Of a DNA stretch of 5,880 nucleotides, positions 5,398 to 5,880 are shown piece after piece. Numbering within the stretch: position 1 is the stretch's first letter; the number at the start of each line of letters is the position of its first letter. This DNA comes from Clostridia bacterium. GTDB lineage: Bacteria; Bacillota; Clostridia; Oscillospirales; CAG-382. The translations under genes were made by a program, and so were the position numbers. The notes under the pieces are model-generated. The model ran no database searches and was not told the origin of the DNA. It saw nothing but the letters and a program-made list of their open reading frames with translations. The stretch covers positions 1-5,880 of the forward strand of contig JAFQII010000091.1 of the NCBI GenBank assembly GCA_017397605.1, in the 5' to 3' direction.

Positions 5398-5880
5398 TTA
5401 TCTAAACATTCTGCCAAAGCCGTGCTTCTTTTTCTTGCCGCCGCCCATAAAGCGCTTCATCATCTCTTTGGTCTGCTCGTACTGCTTGAGCAGGCGGTTG
5501 ACCTCTTCGACGGTCGTGCCGCTGCCCGCCGCGATACGCTTTTTGCGGGAAGAGTTCAAAACGTTTGGATGCGTGCGCTCGTAAGGTGTCATCGAAAGGA
5601 TGATCGCCTCGGTGCGCGCAAGTGCTTTTTCGTCAACCTTGGCGTCCTTGCGCGCGACCGGCTTGACGCCTGGCATCATGCCCAAGATCTGGTCCATCGA
5701 GCCCATGTTTTTGATCTGCGCAAACTGATCCAAAAAGTCTTCCAGCGTAAAGGACTGCTCGCGGAGCTTGCGCTCCATCTCGATCGCTTTCTTTTCGTCG
5801 ATTGTCGCTTCTGCTTTTTCGATCAGCGTCAGCACGTCGCCCATACCCAGAATACGGGATGCCATACGGTCGGGGTGGAA
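5398..5880 (-). CDS. ffh: Signal recognition particle protein Ffh (SRP54), C-terminal part cut by the window edge
   Basis: The last 160 codons of Ffh are present; the start lies beyond 5880. Ffh is the GTPase of the signal recognition particle: with 4.5S/6S RNA it binds signal sequences on nascent chains and docks with FtsY at the membrane. The visible part starts in the end of the G domain with FHPDRMASRILGMGDV, then covers the methionine-rich M domain. This includes QFAQIKNMGSMDQILGMMPG, the SRP RNA-binding helix region SRKKRIAAGSGTTVEEVNRL and KQYEQTKEMMKRFMGGG, and a basic tail ending RMFR. No frameshift is seen. The gene leads into rpsP, as in many Firmicutes. Confidence 0.97.
   Translation of the reverse strand, partial: FHPDRMASRILGMGDVLTLIEKAEATIDEKKAIEMERKLREQSFTLEDFLDQFAQIKNMGSMDQILGMMPGVKPVARKDAKVDEKALARTEAIILSMTPYERTHPNVLNSSRKKRIAAGSGTTVEEVNRLLKQYEQTKEMMKRFMGGGKKKKHGFGRMFR

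Overview
The window reads as a chromosomal segment of an anaerobic Firmicute, most likely class Clostridia and perhaps the Oscillospirales/Ruminococcaceae group. Three things point there: the gene order ffh-rpsP-khpA-rimM-trmD, a low-G+C-type HPr that keeps both His15 and Ser46, and strong AGGAGG-type ribosome binding sites. Base composition is intermediate rather than AT-rich. The taxonomic call is inference from gene order and protein character. Every gene I can support lies on the minus strand, so transcription runs from high to low coordinates. Long plus-strand ORFs are shadows of these genes.

Region 1 (5880 down to 3684) is a translation and protein-targeting operon. It holds the C-terminal part of Ffh (SRP54), ribosomal protein S16 (rpsP), the small KH RNA-binding protein KhpA, the 16S maturation factor RimM and the tRNA m1G37 methyltransferase TrmD. 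After rpsP the genes are packed with 1-base or 11-base overlaps, which implies translational coupling. The rplS gene that commonly follows trmD is not present here.

Region 2 (3659 down to 818) follows trmD after 24 bases without a convincing terminator. It holds a 609-residue polytopic membrane protein resembling the O-antigen ligase/polymerase (Wzy/WaaL) superfamily, then two adjacent single-pass proteins of the DUF4330 type. These three genes overlap by 10 and 4 bases and are probably made together. This envelope module is the least understood part of the window and the best candidate for an undescribed system, probably one that polymerises, attaches or exports a surface glycan.

Region 3 (about 746 down to 1) starts with a near-consensus sigma-A promoter (TTGATT-17-TATAAT with an extended -10), followed by the HPr gene ptsH and a rho-independent terminator. 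The 5' end of uvrC follows, cut by the window edge. The terminator U-tract ends only 18 bases before the uvrC start. A possible uvrC promoter overlaps the terminator stem, so its transcripts would begin inside the hairpin and escape termination.

No tRNA, rRNA, CRISPR array, insertion sequence, attachment site or phage gene was seen. The only gene-free stretches are 683-817 and 297-421, plus gaps of 56 and 24 bases.
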